Below are positions 50,833 to 59,480 of a DNA stretch of 64,000 bases, in pieces (within the stretch, counting starts at the first letter, position 1; each line of letters begins with the position of its first letter). Origin of the DNA: Ilyobacter_A sp963668015 (GTDB taxonomy: Bacteria; Fusobacteriota; Fusobacteriia; Fusobacteriales; Fusobacteriaceae); assembly GCA_963668015.2 (NCBI GenBank), contig CAXXCR010000009.1, positions 124,001 to 188,000 on the forward strand. Reading direction: 5' to 3'. The notes beneath the pieces were generated by a model. It ran no database searches. It was not told where the DNA came from and worked only from the letters and a program-made list of their open reading frames with translations. A program made the position numbers and the translations under genes.

Positions 50833-51561
50833 CTAAAAATGCTTTTTAATTAACTCCTCATATTTTCCGCTTGATTTTAAATTTTTAAGCCCACTGTTTA
50901 GCTTATCTAAAAGTTCGCCGTCCTCTTTTCTTACAGCTATTGCATACTCCTCTTTTTCTGCTTCTCCCTCTACAACTTTAATTCCAGCATTTCCGCTGAC
51001 AAAGTTTGTTGCAGGCTCTGAGTCCAGCACAACAGCATCTACCTTGTCGTTCTTCAGATCCATTATAGCTGCGTAAGCTGCGTTGTATTTTTTAGATTCT
51101 ACGCCTTCCATCTCAGAAACCACAACGTCACCTGTAAATCCTAGCATGACTCCTACTTTTTTCCCTTTTAAGCTGTCAAATCCAGAAATTTCAGTGTCTG
51201 AGTCCTTTACTATGATTACCTGGCTTGCAGTATAGTAAGATTCTGAAAAATTAACACTTTTCTTTCTCTCATCAGTAGCCGTCATACCTGCAATTACAAT
51301 ATCTATTTTCTTTGTTTGAAGCGCTGGCAGCAGTCCGTCAAATGACATATCCTGTATCTGTATCTCCAAACCTTGGTCCTTTGATATCTCATTTATAAGG
51401 TCCATGTCAAACCCTACTATCTCTCCCTCTTCTAAGTACTCAAAAGGCGGGAATTCCGCGTTTGTACCAACGTATACTACTTTTTTCTCCTCTTTTCCAC
51501 CGCAGGCAACAAGTGAAAGTACCACCAATAAAACTAAAAATATTCTCCCTATTCTCTTCAT
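50833..51561 (-). CDS. Amino-acid ABC transporter substrate-binding lipoprotein
   Basis: The 242-residue protein has a lipoprotein signal peptide (MKRIGRIFLVLLVVLSLVAC) and the family 3 binding fold: FPPFEYLEEGEIVGFDMDLI near 37-56, FDGLLPALQTKKIDIVIAGM near 74-93, TDERKKSVNFSESYY near 96 and a ligand loop GVMLGFTGD near 138. It is closely similar to the protein at 37523-38272. In ligand terms it fits the polar or basic amino-acid group (ArtP/ArtJ/FliY-like), but the exact substrate is unknown. It is the last gene of its operon, 18 bases after the ATPase. Confidence 0.88.
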   Translation of the reverse strand: MKRIGRIFLVLLVVLSLVACGGKEEKKVVYVGTNAEFPPFEYLEEGEIVGFDMDLINEISKDQGLEIQIQDMSFDGLLPALQTKKIDIVIAGMTATDERKKSVNFSESYYTASQVIIVKDSDTEISGFDSLKGKKVGVMLGFTGDVVVSEMEGVESKKYNAAYAAIMDLKNDKVDAVVLDSEPATNFVSGNAGIKVVEGEAEKEEYAIAVRKEDGELLDKLNSGLKNLKSSGKYEELIKKHF

Positions 51562-51579
51562 GTTTTCTCCTCCAAGATA

Positions 51580-52308
51580 TTAATGATTCAGTACTTTATC
51601 TAAAAACTCCCTTGTTCTCTCATGTTTTGGATTCTCAAATATATTTTTAGGCGTCTCGTCTTCTAAAACATAGCCCTGGTCCATAAAGAATACCCTATTG
51701 GCCACATTTCTGGCAAACCCCATCTCATGTGTTACCACCAGCATAGTCATTCCCTCTTTTGCCAGCTGTCTAATTACATCCAAAACCTCGTTTATCATTT
51801 CAGGGTCCAGCGCCGATGTCGGTTCGTCAAAAAGTATTACCTCGGGATTCATAGCAAGCGCTCTTGCTATAGCTATTCTCTGCTTTTGACCTCCTGAAAG
51901 CTGGCTCGGATATGATTCTGCCTTGTCTCTCAGACCTACTTTTTTCAATAAATCCAGTGCCACTTTCTCAGCTTCATCAAGGTTTCTCTTTTTCACCTTT
52001 ATCTGAGCAATCGTCAGATTCTCCATAACAGTTTTATGTGGAAAAAGATTAAAGTGTTGGAATACCATTCCTACATTTTGCCTTATTGCATTTATATCGG
52101 CTTTTGGATCAGTTATACTCTTTCCGTCTATGTATATATCTCCGACAGTTGGTTGCTCTAACAGGTTTATACACCTCAAAAATGTTGACTTACCACTTCC
52201 AGACGGACCTATAACTGCAACTACCTCGCCTTTTTTTATGTCCTTATCTATGCCTTTTAATACTTCTAATTTACCATAATGCTTATGCAGGTTGTTTATC
52301 TTAATCAC
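51580..52308 (-). CDS. Amino-acid ABC transporter ATP-binding protein
   Basis: The 242-residue ATPase drives import through the adjacent permease. It has the Walker A motif GPSGSGKSTFLRCINLLEQP at 34-53, the Q-loop in VGMVFQHFNLFPHKT near 80, the signature LSGGQKQRIAIARALAM near 136-152, the Walker B motif VILFDEPTSALDPE near 155 and the switch His in TMLVVTHEMGFA near 189. This is the GlnQ/HisP/ArtM class of polar amino-acid importers. It starts at a GTG (52308) after GAGGATGAGAAAAA and overlaps the permease gene by eight bases. Confidence 0.95.
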   Translation of the reverse strand: MIKINNLHKHYGKLEVLKGIDKDIKKGEVVAVIGPSGSGKSTFLRCINLLEQPTVGDIYIDGKSITDPKADINAIRQNVGMVFQHFNLFPHKTVMENLTIAQIKVKKRNLDEAEKVALDLLKKVGLRDKAESYPSQLSGGQKQRIAIARALAMNPEVILFDEPTSALDPEMINEVLDVIRQLAKEGMTMLVVTHEMGFARNVANRVFFMDQGYVLEDETPKNIFENPKHERTREFLDKVLNH

Positions 52309-53011
52309 TTTTTCTCATCCTCCCCTCAACAACTCTCATTATCCTTGTGAATATTCCGGTTAGGATGAGGTATATAATTCCCACTGCTATAAGCGGCTCT
52401 ACACCTCTGTAAGTTTGGCTTGTTATTATGTTTGCAGAACGTAATAAATCTACTCCGCCTATGAAACCTACTATGGAAGTTTCTTTTAAAAGAGTTATAA
52501 ACTCACTGACAAGTGTTGGAAGTATCTTCCTTATAGCCTGTGGTATTATTATCTCCTTCATTGATTGCGGGTAGCTCATTCCAAGTGCCCTAGCTGCCTC
52601 CATTTGTCCCTTATCCAGACCCTGTATCCCAGCCCTTATTATTTCAGCTACATACGCCGCACTGTTAAGCCCAAATGCAAGTCCAGCTACTATCAATATC
52701 GGTGTATCTCTAAGTGCCCCTACGAATATAACATTCGCCAATATCATAAGTTGAACCACTGCCGGGGTTCCCCTTACTATATCGATGTATGCTATCGTAA
52801 ACGCAGATAGCGGGTTGAAGCTTGCGTACTTCTTTATACCCTTTAGCGGGTAGAAGTGTGAAAGTCTGAAAAGCGCCAACAGTATCCCTACAGTGAGTCC
52901 TATAAGCGCTGCAAAAAAAGTTACGTTTATCGAAAAAGCAAGACCTTTTAATATATACATATATCTGTTGCCATCGATAAATATTCCCTTTAGCACCTCT
53001 AAGTATGCCAT
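52301..53011 (-). CDS. Amino-acid ABC transporter permease
   Basis: The 236-residue integral membrane protein has about five hydrophobic segments (for example 24-48, 90-118 and 200-222). The coupling-helix signature is GQMEAARALGMSYPQSMKEIII-like near 135-156 (EAA motif EAARALGMSY). It matches the HisM/GlnP/ArtQ family (His/Glu/Gln/Arg/opine). Only one permease gene is present, so the channel is probably a homodimer. The ATG at 53011 follows CAGGAGGAATTGT. It is the first coding gene after a long leader with two terminators. Confidence 0.92.
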   Translation of the reverse strand: MAYLEVLKGIFIDGNRYMYILKGLAFSINVTFFAALIGLTVGILLALFRLSHFYPLKGIKKYASFNPLSAFTIAYIDIVRGTPAVVQLMILANVIFVGALRDTPILIVAGLAFGLNSAAYVAEIIRAGIQGLDKGQMEAARALGMSYPQSMKEIIIPQAIRKILPTLVSEFITLLKETSIVGFIGGVDLLRSANIITSQTYRGVEPLIAVGIIYLILTGIFTRIMRVVEGRMRKSD

Positions 53012-53065
53012 ACAATTCCTCCTGTTTTAAATTTCTTCTCCGTTCTCCTAAACTCCTTGTATATC

Positions 53066-53129
53066 AAAAAACCTCATTGTAATCCCTTAGAGAAAGCTAT
53101 CATCTCTTCCTCCAAAATCAACAATGAGG
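53066..53129 (-). terminator. Second leader terminator of the amino-acid transporter operon
   Basis: CCTCATTGT (53129-53121) pairs with ACAATGAGG (53080-53072), followed by six T residues. The 40-base loop holds an inner AGAGA/TCTCT helix and a short ORF. It lies 55 bases before the permease gene, so it should attenuate the operon. Confidence 0.65.
53074..53103 (-). CDS. Possible 9-residue leader peptide
   Basis: An ATG at 53103, five bases after GGAGG, opens a nine-codon frame (MIAFSKGLQ) that ends inside the 3' arm of the second leader terminator. Ribosome position on this frame could change terminator folding. It lacks a run of one codon, so any amino-acid sensing is not obvious. It may be a chance ORF. 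Confidence 0.3.
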   Translation of the reverse strand: MIAFSKGLQ

Positions 53130-53132
53130 CTT

Positions 53133-53165
53133 AAAAAAAGCCTACGACTAAAAACCGTAGGCTTT
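53133..53165 (-). terminator. First leader terminator of the amino-acid transporter operon
   Basis: AAAGCCTACG and CGTAGGCTTT form a 10-bp stem with a 9-base loop followed by a run of T residues, about 105 bases after the predicted transcription start and before any plausible gene. Confidence 0.85.
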
Positions 53166-53271
53166 AATCGTCTATACTCATAGAAATGCTACTTCTAGCT
53201 AGCCAAAAAACAACTGCTGTTTCGCTCTTCTAATCTTTGCAAAAAGAAATAATAGTTTTTAATTAAATTTT
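53166..53271 (-). promoter_or_regulatory. Unrecognised transcribed leader, possible aptamer or attenuator region
   Basis: Between the promoter and the first terminator lies about 105 bases of transcribed leader. The promoter-distal half has potential for local hairpins (AGAA...TTTCT; GCTAGCTAG). It does not match the lysine, T-box, SAM, glycine or purine riboswitch patterns that I know. With two terminators downstream it is a candidate cis-regulatory RNA for amino-acid uptake. Confidence 0.4.
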
Positions 53272-53277
53272 TAAGTT

Positions 53278-53306
53278 AATATAACATACAAGTCTGTATT
53301 TGTCAA
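53278..53306 (-). promoter_or_regulatory. Promoter of the amino-acid transporter operon
   Basis: Consensus TTGACA (53306-53301) and TATATT (53283-53278) have a 17-base spacer, about 265 bases upstream of the permease gene, leaving a long leader. Confidence 0.75.
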
Positions 53307-53422
53307 TATATTTCACCCTATTCCAGCAACTCTTATTTCTGCATGCCTTCATTTATACTTAAAAGGCCTAAATCACCTGTATATAAAAAAATTAAAATTT
53401 CCTAAATTTTATACCTGTATCT

Positions 53423-54397
53423 CTACCTGAGTTTTGACGCTATTTCCTCTGCATAGTGGCAGGCAGCATAATGCCCTGATTTTATTTCTCTCAGAACAGG
53501 TCTTTCAGACAGGCATCTGTCCTTTGCATAATTACATCTTGTGGAGAATTTACACCCTTTTGGAGGGTTTATAGGGCTGGGAAGGTCTCCCTCAAGTTTT
53601 ATCCTTTTTTTAGAAACTTCCACATCAGGATCAGCTATCGGTACCGCCGAAAGCAATGCCTGGGTATAAGGGTGTAACGGATTATCGTACAGCTCGTCGC
53701 TTTCTGAAAGCTCCACTACATCTCCAAGATACATAACCGCTACCCTGTCGCTTATATACTTAACCATGGAAAGGTCATGTGCTATGAAAAGAAGCGTAAG
53801 CCCCCTCTCCCTTTGAAGTTCCTTTAAAAGGTTTACCACCTGAGCCTGTATAGACACATCCAGTGCGGCTATAGGCTCGTCACAAACTATAAATTCAGGG
53901 TTTACAGCCAGTGCTCTTGCTATCCCTATCCTCTGCCTCTGGCCTCCTGAAAATTCATGTGGAAAACGACTTGCGTGCTCCCTGTTAAGACCTACCTTCT
54001 CCAGGAGATCATATACAATTTTGTTTCTTTCATCACGGTTTTTGCATATTTTCTGAATATTTAAACCTTCAGCGATTATATCCCCAACCGTCATCCTGGG
54101 GTTAAGTGATGCCTGTGGGTCCTGAAATATCATCTGCGCCTTCCTTGCAAACTCTTTTCTGGAAAACTCACTTGCGTTTTTTCCGCTGTACTTTATTTCT
54201 CCGCTGGTTTTAGGGTAAAGTACCGTTAATGTCCTGCCAAGTGTTGTCTTTCCGCAGCCTGATTCACCCACAAGTCCAAGTATCTCCCCTTTGTATATAT
54301 CAAGGCTGACTCCGTCGACAGCCTTCAATATCTGTTGTTTTCCCACATTAAAATGCTTTTTCAGATCCTTTATCTCTATCAATTTTTCCATTCTCAT
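53423..54397 (-). CDS. oppF: Oligopeptide ABC transporter ATP-binding protein OppF
   Basis: OppF is one of two ATPases of the peptide importer. The 324-residue protein has the Walker A motif GESGCGKTTLGRTLTVLYP near 45, LSFSGGQRQRIGIARALAV-type signature near 155 (residues SGGQRQRIGIARAL), Walker B FIVCDEPIAALDVS near 178 and a C-terminal iron-sulfur-like cysteine cluster (CKFSTRCNYAKDRC, then a fourth Cys in YAACHYAE). The C-terminal extension after the ATPase domain is typical of peptide and nickel transporters. It overlaps oppD by four bases (ATGA). Confidence 0.94.
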   Translation of the reverse strand: MRMEKLIEIKDLKKHFNVGKQQILKAVDGVSLDIYKGEILGLVGESGCGKTTLGRTLTVLYPKTSGEIKYSGKNASEFSRKEFARKAQMIFQDPQASLNPRMTVGDIIAEGLNIQKICKNRDERNKIVYDLLEKVGLNREHASRFPHEFSGGQRQRIGIARALAVNPEFIVCDEPIAALDVSIQAQVVNLLKELQRERGLTLLFIAHDLSMVKYISDRVAVMYLGDVVELSESDELYDNPLHPYTQALLSAVPIADPDVEVSKKRIKLEGDLPSPINPPKGCKFSTRCNYAKDRCLSERPVLREIKSGHYAACHYAEEIASKLR

Positions 54398-55422
54398 TCT
54401 ACTACCCCCTCCGGTTTAACAGGGCATTCTACCTCTGGAGACCTCTCGTCTTCAAGCCAACAGGCTACTCTATGACCTTCTCCTGACAAGTACATCTTAG
54501 GTTTTTCCTCCCTGCATATACCCATTGCGTTTTCGCACCTGGGAGCAAACGGACATCCCTTGGGAGGGTTAAAAGTATCAGGAGGAGTACCCTCTATGGA
54601 ACTCAGTTCCTTTTTTTCAGAATCGGCATCAAGTCTGGGGATCGACTTTATCAGACCCCAGGTATACGGGTGTTTAGGCTTGTAGAAGATGTCGTGTACC
54701 CTTGCTTCCTCCATTATCTCTCCACCATACATAACTATTACCCTTTCAGCTATATCGGCAACAACCCCTAAGTCATGTGTTATCATTATTACCGCTGTAT
54801 TCAGGTGGTTTTTCAATTCTTTTAAAAGATCCAGTATTTGAGCCTGCACCGTTACATCCAAGGCTGTAGTTGGTTCATCTGCTATAAGCAGTTCAGGGTG
54901 GCAGGCAAGGGCGATTGCTATTACAACCCTCTGTCTCATTCCTCCGGAAAACTCGTGAGGATACTGTTTCATCCTTTTTTCAGGATTCGGTATACGCACC
55001 AGTTTCAACATTTCCAGAGTCTTTTCCATAGCCTCTTTTCTGCCAAGCTTTTGATGCAGCATTATTCCCTCAGCAATCTGTTTTCCAACTGTCATTGTTG
55101 GATTCAGAGACGTCATGGGATCCTGAAATATCATGCCTATTTTTCCGCCGCGTATTTTCTGCATATCTTTCTCTTTTTTTTCAAGCAGATTCTCTCCATG
55201 GAATAGTATTTTTCCTGATTTTATTTTTCCTGGCGGCATAGGTATAAGCCTCATAACCGTCTGCACAGTTACAGACTTACCTGATCCAGATTCTCCTACT
55301 ATAGCTAAAGCTTCACCTTTATCTATATCAAAATTTACACCTCTTATTGCCTGAACCTCTCCCGCATAGGTGTCAAAAGATATATAAAGGTCTTCTACTT
55401 CCAGTAATTTACTGTTTTCCAT
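54394..55422 (-). CDS. oppD: Oligopeptide ABC transporter ATP-binding protein OppD
   Basis: The 342-residue ATPase has the Walker A motif GESGSGKSVTVQTVMRLIP near 39, the Q-loop IGMIFQDPMTSLNPTMTVG near 95, the signature SGGMRQRVVIAIALACHPEL near 160, Walker B LLIADEPTTALDVTVQ near 180 and a cysteine cluster (CPFAPRCENAMGIC) near 292 in the C-terminal domain. It pairs with OppF. The ATG follows GGGAGGAAATAG. It lies 20 bases downstream of oppC. Confidence 0.94.
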   Translation of the reverse strand: MENSKLLEVEDLYISFDTYAGEVQAIRGVNFDIDKGEALAIVGESGSGKSVTVQTVMRLIPMPPGKIKSGKILFHGENLLEKKEKDMQKIRGGKIGMIFQDPMTSLNPTMTVGKQIAEGIMLHQKLGRKEAMEKTLEMLKLVRIPNPEKRMKQYPHEFSGGMRQRVVIAIALACHPELLIADEPTTALDVTVQAQILDLLKELKNHLNTAVIMITHDLGVVADIAERVIVMYGGEIMEEARVHDIFYKPKHPYTWGLIKSIPRLDADSEKKELSSIEGTPPDTFNPPKGCPFAPRCENAMGICREEKPKMYLSGEGHRVACWLEDERSPEVECPVKPEGVVE

Positions 55423-55442
55423 CTATTTCCTCCCTATGCATC

Positions 55443-56372
55443 TTATTTTCTAAGCTTCGGATCCAGAGCATCCCTCAAACCGTCTCCTACAATATTAAAC
55501 GAAAGAGTTGCCAGAGATATAAATAACGCCGGTATCACAAAAAGGTGTGGTCCCCTTGACAGCAGTTTGTAACCGTCGTTGGCTAGGCTTCCCCATGAAG
55601 CCATCGGTGCAGGTACCCCTATTCCTATAAAGCTCAAAAACGCCTCTGTAAAGATGGCTGTGGGTATATCCATTGTGAGCCTCACTATTATCTGTCCCAT
55701 TGCGTTTGGTATTAGGTGTTTCAATATTATCCAAAGCGGGCTTCCACCCAAAACTATAGATGCCATTACATACTCCTGCTCCTTAAGCTTTAACACCTCT
55801 CCCCTTACAATCATAGCCATTATCATCCACCTGGTGAACCCCATTGCTATGATAATTGTGTGTATACCGTGGCCAAGTACAACCATAAGCAGTATTATGT
55901 ATATCATGCTCGGAACAGCCATGAATATCTCAACTATTCTCATCATTACAAAGTCTACTTTCCCGCCGAAAAATCCAGCTACCCCGCCATAAACAGTTCC
56001 TATTATTCCCTCCAGTAAAACTACAATGAGGGCTATCGAAAGGGATAGCCTACCCCCTTCCCAGATTCTGGTAAAGACATCTCTTCCAAATTCATCTGTC
56101 CCGAAGTAATGCTTGTTTTTTAAAGCTTCCATTCCGAATTTAAACTGAAATTCAGGATTCATTTCACGGTAGTCGTATTTATTCAAATACGGACCGAATA
56201 TCGCAAAGAAAATTAGCACTATCAAAACGGAAAAGAAAAACATATTCACCTTGTTTGACTTAAACCTTCTCACAGCATCCTGCCAGTAAGTCATACTTGG
56301 CTTGTATATTTTTTCGCTCTCCTCCAGGTCCTTTCCCACAATCCTAAACTGATCTTGACTGTTCTGCACCAT
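55443..56372 (-). CDS. oppC: Oligopeptide ABC transporter permease OppC
   Basis: The 309-residue membrane protein has an N-terminal cytoplasmic segment (about 1-42), a first membrane span (MFFFSVLIVLIFFAIFGPYL), a periplasmic part with FGTDEFGRDVFTRIWEGGR near 94-112 (the DppC/OppC signature) and further spans. The coupling motif EYVMASIVLGGSPLWIILKH lies near 200. It forms the membrane channel with OppB, whose gene ends two bases before this start. Confidence 0.93.
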   Translation of the reverse strand: MVQNSQDQFRIVGKDLEESEKIYKPSMTYWQDAVRRFKSNKVNMFFFSVLIVLIFFAIFGPYLNKYDYREMNPEFQFKFGMEALKNKHYFGTDEFGRDVFTRIWEGGRLSLSIALIVVLLEGIIGTVYGGVAGFFGGKVDFVMMRIVEIFMAVPSMIYIILLMVVLGHGIHTIIIAMGFTRWMIMAMIVRGEVLKLKEQEYVMASIVLGGSPLWIILKHLIPNAMGQIIVRLTMDIPTAIFTEAFLSFIGIGVPAPMASWGSLANDGYKLLSRGPHLFVIPALFISLATLSFNIVGDGLRDALDPKLRK

Positions 56373-56374
56373 CT

Positions 56375-57325
56375 CTACTTTTCTCCTTTCCCTTTGACAA
56401 CTCTTATCCTAGGATCTATTAGTCCGTACATCAGGTCCACAAGCAATATCATTACTATCAGCAGAAATGCGTAGAATACAACTATTCCAAGAGTTAGTGT
56501 GTAATCCCTGTCAGATATACTCTGCACAAAATATCTACCTAAACCTGGAATTGCAAACACTTTCTCTATTACGAAAGACCCGGTTGTAATGGCTGCCAAA
56601 AGCGGACCCAAGTATGTAACAACTGGAAGTATAGCATTTCTCATACAATGTTTTACTATTATTTTAAATGGGGAGAGTCCCTTTGCTTTTGCAGTTCTTA
56701 TGTAGTCCTGCGATAAAACCTCTATCATAGAAGCCCTCATCATCCTGGCAATAATAGCAAGAGGCATAAGAGCCAAAGCTATAGACGGCATTATAAGATG
56801 TTTAAATTCTCCGTATCCCGCTATGGGAAGTATGCTGTCTCCAGTTAATTTTTTAAGGAATAAGACAAGCCACTGTAAAATCCCGCCAAGAATAAAACTC
56901 GGCACAGAGACTCCTACTATTGCCAAAAGCATCGAAGCTGAATCCAGTTTTTTCCCTCTGTAAAGTCCAGCTACAATACCTATACTAACTCCCACAACAA
57001 AGGCAATTATTGTCGCTAATAATCCCAGGATCAAAGATTTCGGAAAATGTGTTTTTATCATTTTATTTACACTTCTTCCTCTTACTTTCATGGAAAGACC
57101 CAAGTCACCTTTGGCCAAGCTGCTCATATAGTACCTATACTGAACCATCAAAGGCTTGTCCAAATGGTATTTCTCCAAAAGTTTTTCCTTTACTTTTGGT
57201 GGTATTTTTTTCTCGCTTACAAACGGGTCCCCAGGTAGCATATGCATCAAAAAAAAGGTTATACTTGCTATTATCCATAATGTTAAAAATCCATAAATTA
57301 ATTTTTTACATATATACCTTAACAT
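56375..57325 (-). CDS. oppB: Oligopeptide ABC transporter permease OppB
   Basis: The 316-residue membrane protein has about six spans, starting with LIYGFLTLWIIASITFFLMH. It has the N-terminal block LPGDPFVSEKKIPPKVKEKL, YRYYMSSLAKGDLGLSMKV near 65 and the coupling motif QDYIRTAKAKGLSPFKIIVK near 210. It is the OppB/DppB partner of OppC. I prefer the ATG at 57325, which follows GAGGGGAAAAG; a TTG at 57343 is the only longer start. A terminator-like hairpin separates it from oppA. Confidence 0.93.
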   Translation of the reverse strand: MLRYICKKLIYGFLTLWIIASITFFLMHMLPGDPFVSEKKIPPKVKEKLLEKYHLDKPLMVQYRYYMSSLAKGDLGLSMKVRGRSVNKMIKTHFPKSLILGLLATIIAFVVGVSIGIVAGLYRGKKLDSASMLLAIVGVSVPSFILGGILQWLVLFLKKLTGDSILPIAGYGEFKHLIMPSIALALMPLAIIARMMRASMIEVLSQDYIRTAKAKGLSPFKIIVKHCMRNAILPVVTYLGPLLAAITTGSFVIEKVFAIPGLGRYFVQSISDRDYTLTLGIVVFYAFLLIVMILLVDLMYGLIDPRIRVVKGKGEK

Positions 57326-57375
57326 CTTTTCCCCTCTTTTCAAAAAATATTAAGCGTCCAGCAACATAAAAAGTT

Positions 57376-57404
57376 TAAAAAGGCTACTATTATAATAGTA
57401 GCCT
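57376..57404 (-). terminator. Intercistronic terminator between oppA and oppB
   Basis: AGGCTACTATTA and TAATAGTAGCCT form a perfect 24-base palindrome followed on the minus strand by TTTTT. It lies just after oppA. Partial termination here would give more binding protein than permease, a common arrangement. Confidence 0.75.
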
Positions 57405-57412
57405 CAAGTTAA

Positions 57413-59017
57413 TTATTTTACTTCTGCAAAGTCATAAATCGTATCCGAACCGATAGCTCTGAATACCACTCCTTTTACATTAGGTTTTACAAGAGCGTTT
57501 CTGTTCCTGAAGAATGTTGGTACTATCGGAAATTCCGTAAGAAGAATTTCTTCCGCTTTTGCCATTGCGTCCATTCTTTCATCTTGGTCAAAACTATTGT
57601 AAGCAAGTTCAATCAGCCTGTCGTATTCGGCATTTGACCAGCTTGAATGGTTGTGTCCTCCATCAGTTACCCAAAGATCCAGGTATGTCATAGGGTCATT
57701 GTAGTCCGGCCCCCATCCAGCCATTCCAATCTGAAAATCTTTGGAAGTCATTTTTTGAAGTCTTATCTGAAAAGTAACTGGTTCCAGTTTAACATTTATT
57801 CCAAGCTTTTTGCTCAACTGTTCTTGATAGTACTGTCCCTCTTTTTGTCCCGCATCAGTATTATCAATTAATATTGTTACTTCTACTGCTCCTTTATGCC
57901 CTATTTCAGAAAGACCTTCCAAAAGAAGCTTTTTCGCTTTCTCTGTATTTCCATCTTCAAAAACTTCAACTCCGTAATCCTCTCTGAAAGTTTTGTTTTT
58001 ACCTGGAAATCCTATCGGTACAAAAGAAGTTGCCGCTTGAGAACCATCTTTCCTGATTTTACCAACCAACATCTCTCTGTCTATTGCAAGTGCGAAAGCC
58101 TCTCTTATTTTTCTGTTTGAAAACAATTTATCCTTTGTATTAAATTCAAAATAAAATACCGAACCGTCACTGTACGTATTGAGCTCTGGGCTCCCGATAT
58201 AATCTGGAAGGTTATCACCAGAAATTCTAGTTATATCCAGTTCATTATTTAAATACATATTCAAAGCTGTATTCGAATCATTTATCATAATCATTTCTAT
58301 TTCTTCTATTTTAAATGCATCTTTATTCCAATAATTTGGATTTTTCTTAATTATTATTTTACTTCCATGCTCCCAGGTATCTATTACGTAGGGACCGTTA
58401 TAAATCATGTTCTCTTTTTCTAATGCATACTCATCCCCTACTTCATTATAATACTTTTCGTTCAAAGGATAGTAAGTTGGGAAACTCAACAAAGAAGCAA
58501 AATATGCTGCTGGTCTTTCCAATTCAACCTGAAGAGTATAATCATCTATTGCCTTGATTCCGACTTTTGAAAAATCACTCATCTCTCCCATATTATAAGC
58601 GGCTGCATTTTTTATATAATAGAGTATATAGGAATATTCCGCTGCTGTTTCAGGGTCCAGGGCCCTCTTCCACGCAAAAGCAAAATCATTAGCTGTTACA
58701 GGCTCTCCGTTAGACCATTTTGCATCTTTTCTCAATTTAAACGTCCAAACTTTTCCTTCGACTTCCCAAGATTCTGCCACTCCCGGGATAACATTTCCTT
58801 CTTTGTCCTGTCTGGTAAGCCCCTCAAATACATTTCCATCAACCTGTATAGCCACAGCATCAGTAGTAAGCTGTGGGTCCAAGCTTCCAGGCTCGTCCGG
58901 TATTCCAACTCTTAAAACTTTTTTTACTTCTTCTTTATCTGCTGTTTTTTTATCTCCACAGGCAGAAAAAAAGACACCCATTACAAGAAGTACCACTAAA
59001 AATTTCATACTTTTCAC
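57413..59017 (-). CDS. oppA: Oligopeptide-binding lipoprotein OppA
   Basis: The 534-residue family 5 solute-binding protein captures peptides outside the inner membrane. It has a lipoprotein signal (KFLVVLLVMGVFFSAC), VLRVGIPDEPGSLDPQLTTD near 35, the family signature AESWEVEGKVWTFKLRKDAK near 81-100, and KAIDDYTLQVELERPAAYFA near 150 with GPDYNDPMTYLDLW near 430. It starts at a GTG (59017), seven bases after GAGGT; an ATG three codons later lacks a ribosome site. It is the first gene of the opp operon. Confidence 0.95.
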   Translation of the reverse strand: MKSMKFLVVLLVMGVFFSACGDKKTADKEEVKKVLRVGIPDEPGSLDPQLTTDAVAIQVDGNVFEGLTRQDKEGNVIPGVAESWEVEGKVWTFKLRKDAKWSNGEPVTANDFAFAWKRALDPETAAEYSYILYYIKNAAAYNMGEMSDFSKVGIKAIDDYTLQVELERPAAYFASLLSFPTYYPLNEKYYNEVGDEYALEKENMIYNGPYVIDTWEHGSKIIIKKNPNYWNKDAFKIEEIEMIMINDSNTALNMYLNNELDITRISGDNLPDYIGSPELNTYSDGSVFYFEFNTKDKLFSNRKIREAFALAIDREMLVGKIRKDGSQAATSFVPIGFPGKNKTFREDYGVEVFEDGNTEKAKKLLLEGLSEIGHKGAVEVTILIDNTDAGQKEGQYYQEQLSKKLGINVKLEPVTFQIRLQKMTSKDFQIGMAGWGPDYNDPMTYLDLWVTDGGHNHSSWSNAEYDRLIELAYNSFDQDERMDAMAKAEEILLTEFPIVPTFFRNRNALVKPNVKGVVFRAIGSDTIYDFAEVK

Positions 59018-59084
59018 GTAGTCTACCTCACTTTCGTTATTTTTAAATTTTCAGATTTCTAGAAGATTAAAAAAAATTAAATTT

Positions 59085-59113
59085 ATTATAGCATCAACAT
59101 CATCATCTTGCAA
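59085..59113 (-). promoter_or_regulatory. Promoter of the opp operon
   Basis: TTGCAA (59113-59108) and consensus TATAAT (59090-59085) have a 17-base spacer, 68 bases before oppA. The rest of the gap up to the tRNA terminator (59114-59361) is AT-rich with nothing I can name. Confidence 0.7.
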
Positions 59114-59361
59114 ATTTATCACTCAGGCTCTGATATCAATTTTTATATACCAGGTTTTTTTACAGCAAACTGTTCATTTTTCCTTTTTTTTACTTTCATA
59201 CTCAATAATATTTAATCTTTATATTTTTACAGTACAACATCCAACTATAACTGTTACAAAATAACTGCATAAAATTCAAAATTATATGTACGGCTAAGTT
59301 TTAATCCACGAAATAATAAAATAAAAAAACAATAGGTCAAAACAAAAAAAGTTATTATAAT

Positions 59362-59385
59362 AAAAAAACAGCCATAAGGCTGTTT
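59362..59385 (-). terminator. Terminator of the six-tRNA transcript
   Basis: AAACAGCC-TTAT-GGCTGTTT on the minus strand is followed by a T run, just after tRNA-Leu. Confidence 0.85.
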
Positions 59386-59393
59386 GAAATCGA

Positions 59394-59477
59394 TGGTGCG
59401 GAGGGAGAGACTTGAACTCTCACGTCAAAGACACTAGATCCTAAGTCTAGCGCGTCTGCCAATTCCGCCACCCCCGC
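59394..59477 (-). tRNA. tRNA-Leu (TAG)
   Basis: The 84-nt class II tRNA has the acceptor GCGGGGG/CCTCCGC with one G-T pair, anticodon TAG in the loop CTTAGGA, a variable arm (GTGTCTTTGACGT) and an encoded CCA. It is the last member of the cluster. Confidence 0.94.
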
Positions 59478-59480
59478 TAA

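Noticed and set aside
53166..53271. Lysine riboswitch (L-box) before the amino-acid transporter
   Set aside because: The segment AGATTAGAAGAGCGAAA loosely recalls the L-box start, but the leader is too short and lacks the other conserved L-box blocks.
59245..59259. CTATAACTGTTACAA, a near match to the PerR-like box
   Set aside because: It is imperfect, far upstream of oppA and not at a promoter; a chance match is likely in AT-rich DNA.
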